A stretch of 13,354 nt of DNA from Propionibacteriaceae bacterium (lineage in GTDB: Bacteria > Actinomycetota > Actinomycetes > Propionibacteriales > Propionibacteriaceae). The position numbers and the translations under genes are program-made. Every line of letters begins with the position of its first letter. Position 1 is the stretch's first letter. Below, one piece after another: positions 13,195 through 13,354 of this stretch. Under the pieces are notes generated by a model. The model searched no databases. It was not told the DNA's origin and was given only the letters and a program-made list of their open reading frames with translations. Location: positions 1 through 13,354 of the forward strand of contig DAIESZ010000006.1 in the NCBI GenBank assembly GCA_027346035.1, in the 5' to 3' direction.

Positions 13195-13354
13195 TTCGCC
13201 ATTCTGACACCCCAACAGGCTCGGCGGATTCAGGTTCAGGAGCGCCCGACGATAACGTCTGCTGCCAGAAGACCGTGTCATCGGCATCGTTCCGGCCGAG
13301 ACGTTCCTTCCAGTGGACCGTGAGGCCTTCGGCTGCTTCACGAACTGCAACTCG
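13184..13354 (-). CDS. 3' fragment of an unidentified gene running into the IS right end
   Basis: The minus-strand frame is open from the window edge to a TGA at 13184-13186: 56 residues, of which the last 16 are encoded inside the IS. The outside part reads AVREAAEGLTVHWKERLGRN, then DADDTVFWQQTLSSG, with G/C-biased third positions over most of it, so it looks like real protein. I do not recognise the family. It does not resemble the DWExxARDTV segment expected just before the break point of an MmyB regulator. Its natural C-terminus was probably replaced by IS sequence. Confidence 0.35.
   Translation of the reverse strand, partial: RVAVREAAEGLTVHWKERLGRNDADDTVFWQQTLSSGAPEPESAEPVGVSEWRMLL
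13217..13234 (-). repeat. Right terminal inverted repeat of the IS1380-family element
   Basis: On the minus strand it reads CCTGAATCCGCCGAGCCT, matching the left end at 16 of 18 positions. The flanking bases repeat its last six (TTCAGG-TTCAGG at 13229-13240), so the exact end could shift by a base or two. Confidence 0.8.

Larger units (their letters stand above)
11600..13234 (-). mobile_element. IS1380-family insertion sequence, 1635 bp, apparently complete
   Basis: The element is bounded by imperfect terminal inverted repeats matching 16 of 18 bases: CCTGGATCCGCCGACCCT on the left, and CCTGAATCCGCCGAGCCT as the reverse complement of the right end. Length (about 1.6-1.7 kb), a single transposase gene and CCTxxATxC-type ends agree with IS1380-family members such as ISEcp1. 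The flanking pentamers are ATCAG (11595-11599) and TTCAG (13235-13239), an imperfect candidate for the 5-bp target duplication. The transposase is read right to left, and about 135 bp of non-coding DNA separate its stop from the left end. Confidence 0.85.

Noticed and set aside
11708..13317. TCCACTGG at 11708-11715 and its reverse complement at 13310-13317 as possible IS ends
   Set aside because: The match is only 8 bp and would put the left end inside the element; the 16/18 match at 11600-11617 and 13217-13234 coincides with the break in the regulator and gives the expected size.

Overview
The window is high-GC DNA of the kind found in Actinomycetota. Codons end almost always in G or C, GTG starts are common, and the gene families (LigB-type ATP-dependent ligase, MmyB-type XRE regulator, OB-fold SSB-like protein, IS1380 transposase) fit that phylum. 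I cannot fix the genus. No tRNA, rRNA or CRISPR array was seen.

Layout. Positions 1-1615 (minus) hold a tightly coupled sugar-metabolism pair: a Gfo/Idh/MocA dehydrogenase cut by the window edge and a sugar-phosphate isomerase/epimerase-like TIM barrel. A DUF1648 membrane protein (plus) then runs tail-to-tail into an SSB-like OB-fold protein (minus). Next are the undecaprenyl-diphosphatase gene uppP and a short-chain dehydrogenase (both plus), convergent with a LigB-type ATP-dependent DNA ligase (minus). Positions 6370-7159 look like a decayed segment containing a probable frameshifted gene and one doubtful small ORF.

Positions 7149-9091 (minus) carry the most interesting locus. A protealysin-type M4 metalloprotease ends in a domain that looks like emfourin, the family of small inhibitors of these same proteases. 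It is followed by a rhodanese lipoprotein whose start codon sits in a perfect dyad resembling CsoR/CstR operators. Divergent from the protease, behind a (GGGAC)8 tract, are a zinc alcohol dehydrogenase and a double-domain carboxymuconolactone decarboxylase family protein, which look co-transcribed.

The right end (11600-13234) is a complete-looking IS1380-family insertion sequence with 16/18 matching terminal repeats. It truncates an MmyB-type XRE regulator, of which only the C-terminal ligand-binding part remains. The visible right flank does not look like the missing half, so a deletion or rearrangement next to the IS is likely. The transposase ribosome-binding site lies in a long inverted repeat that could block translation from read-through transcripts.
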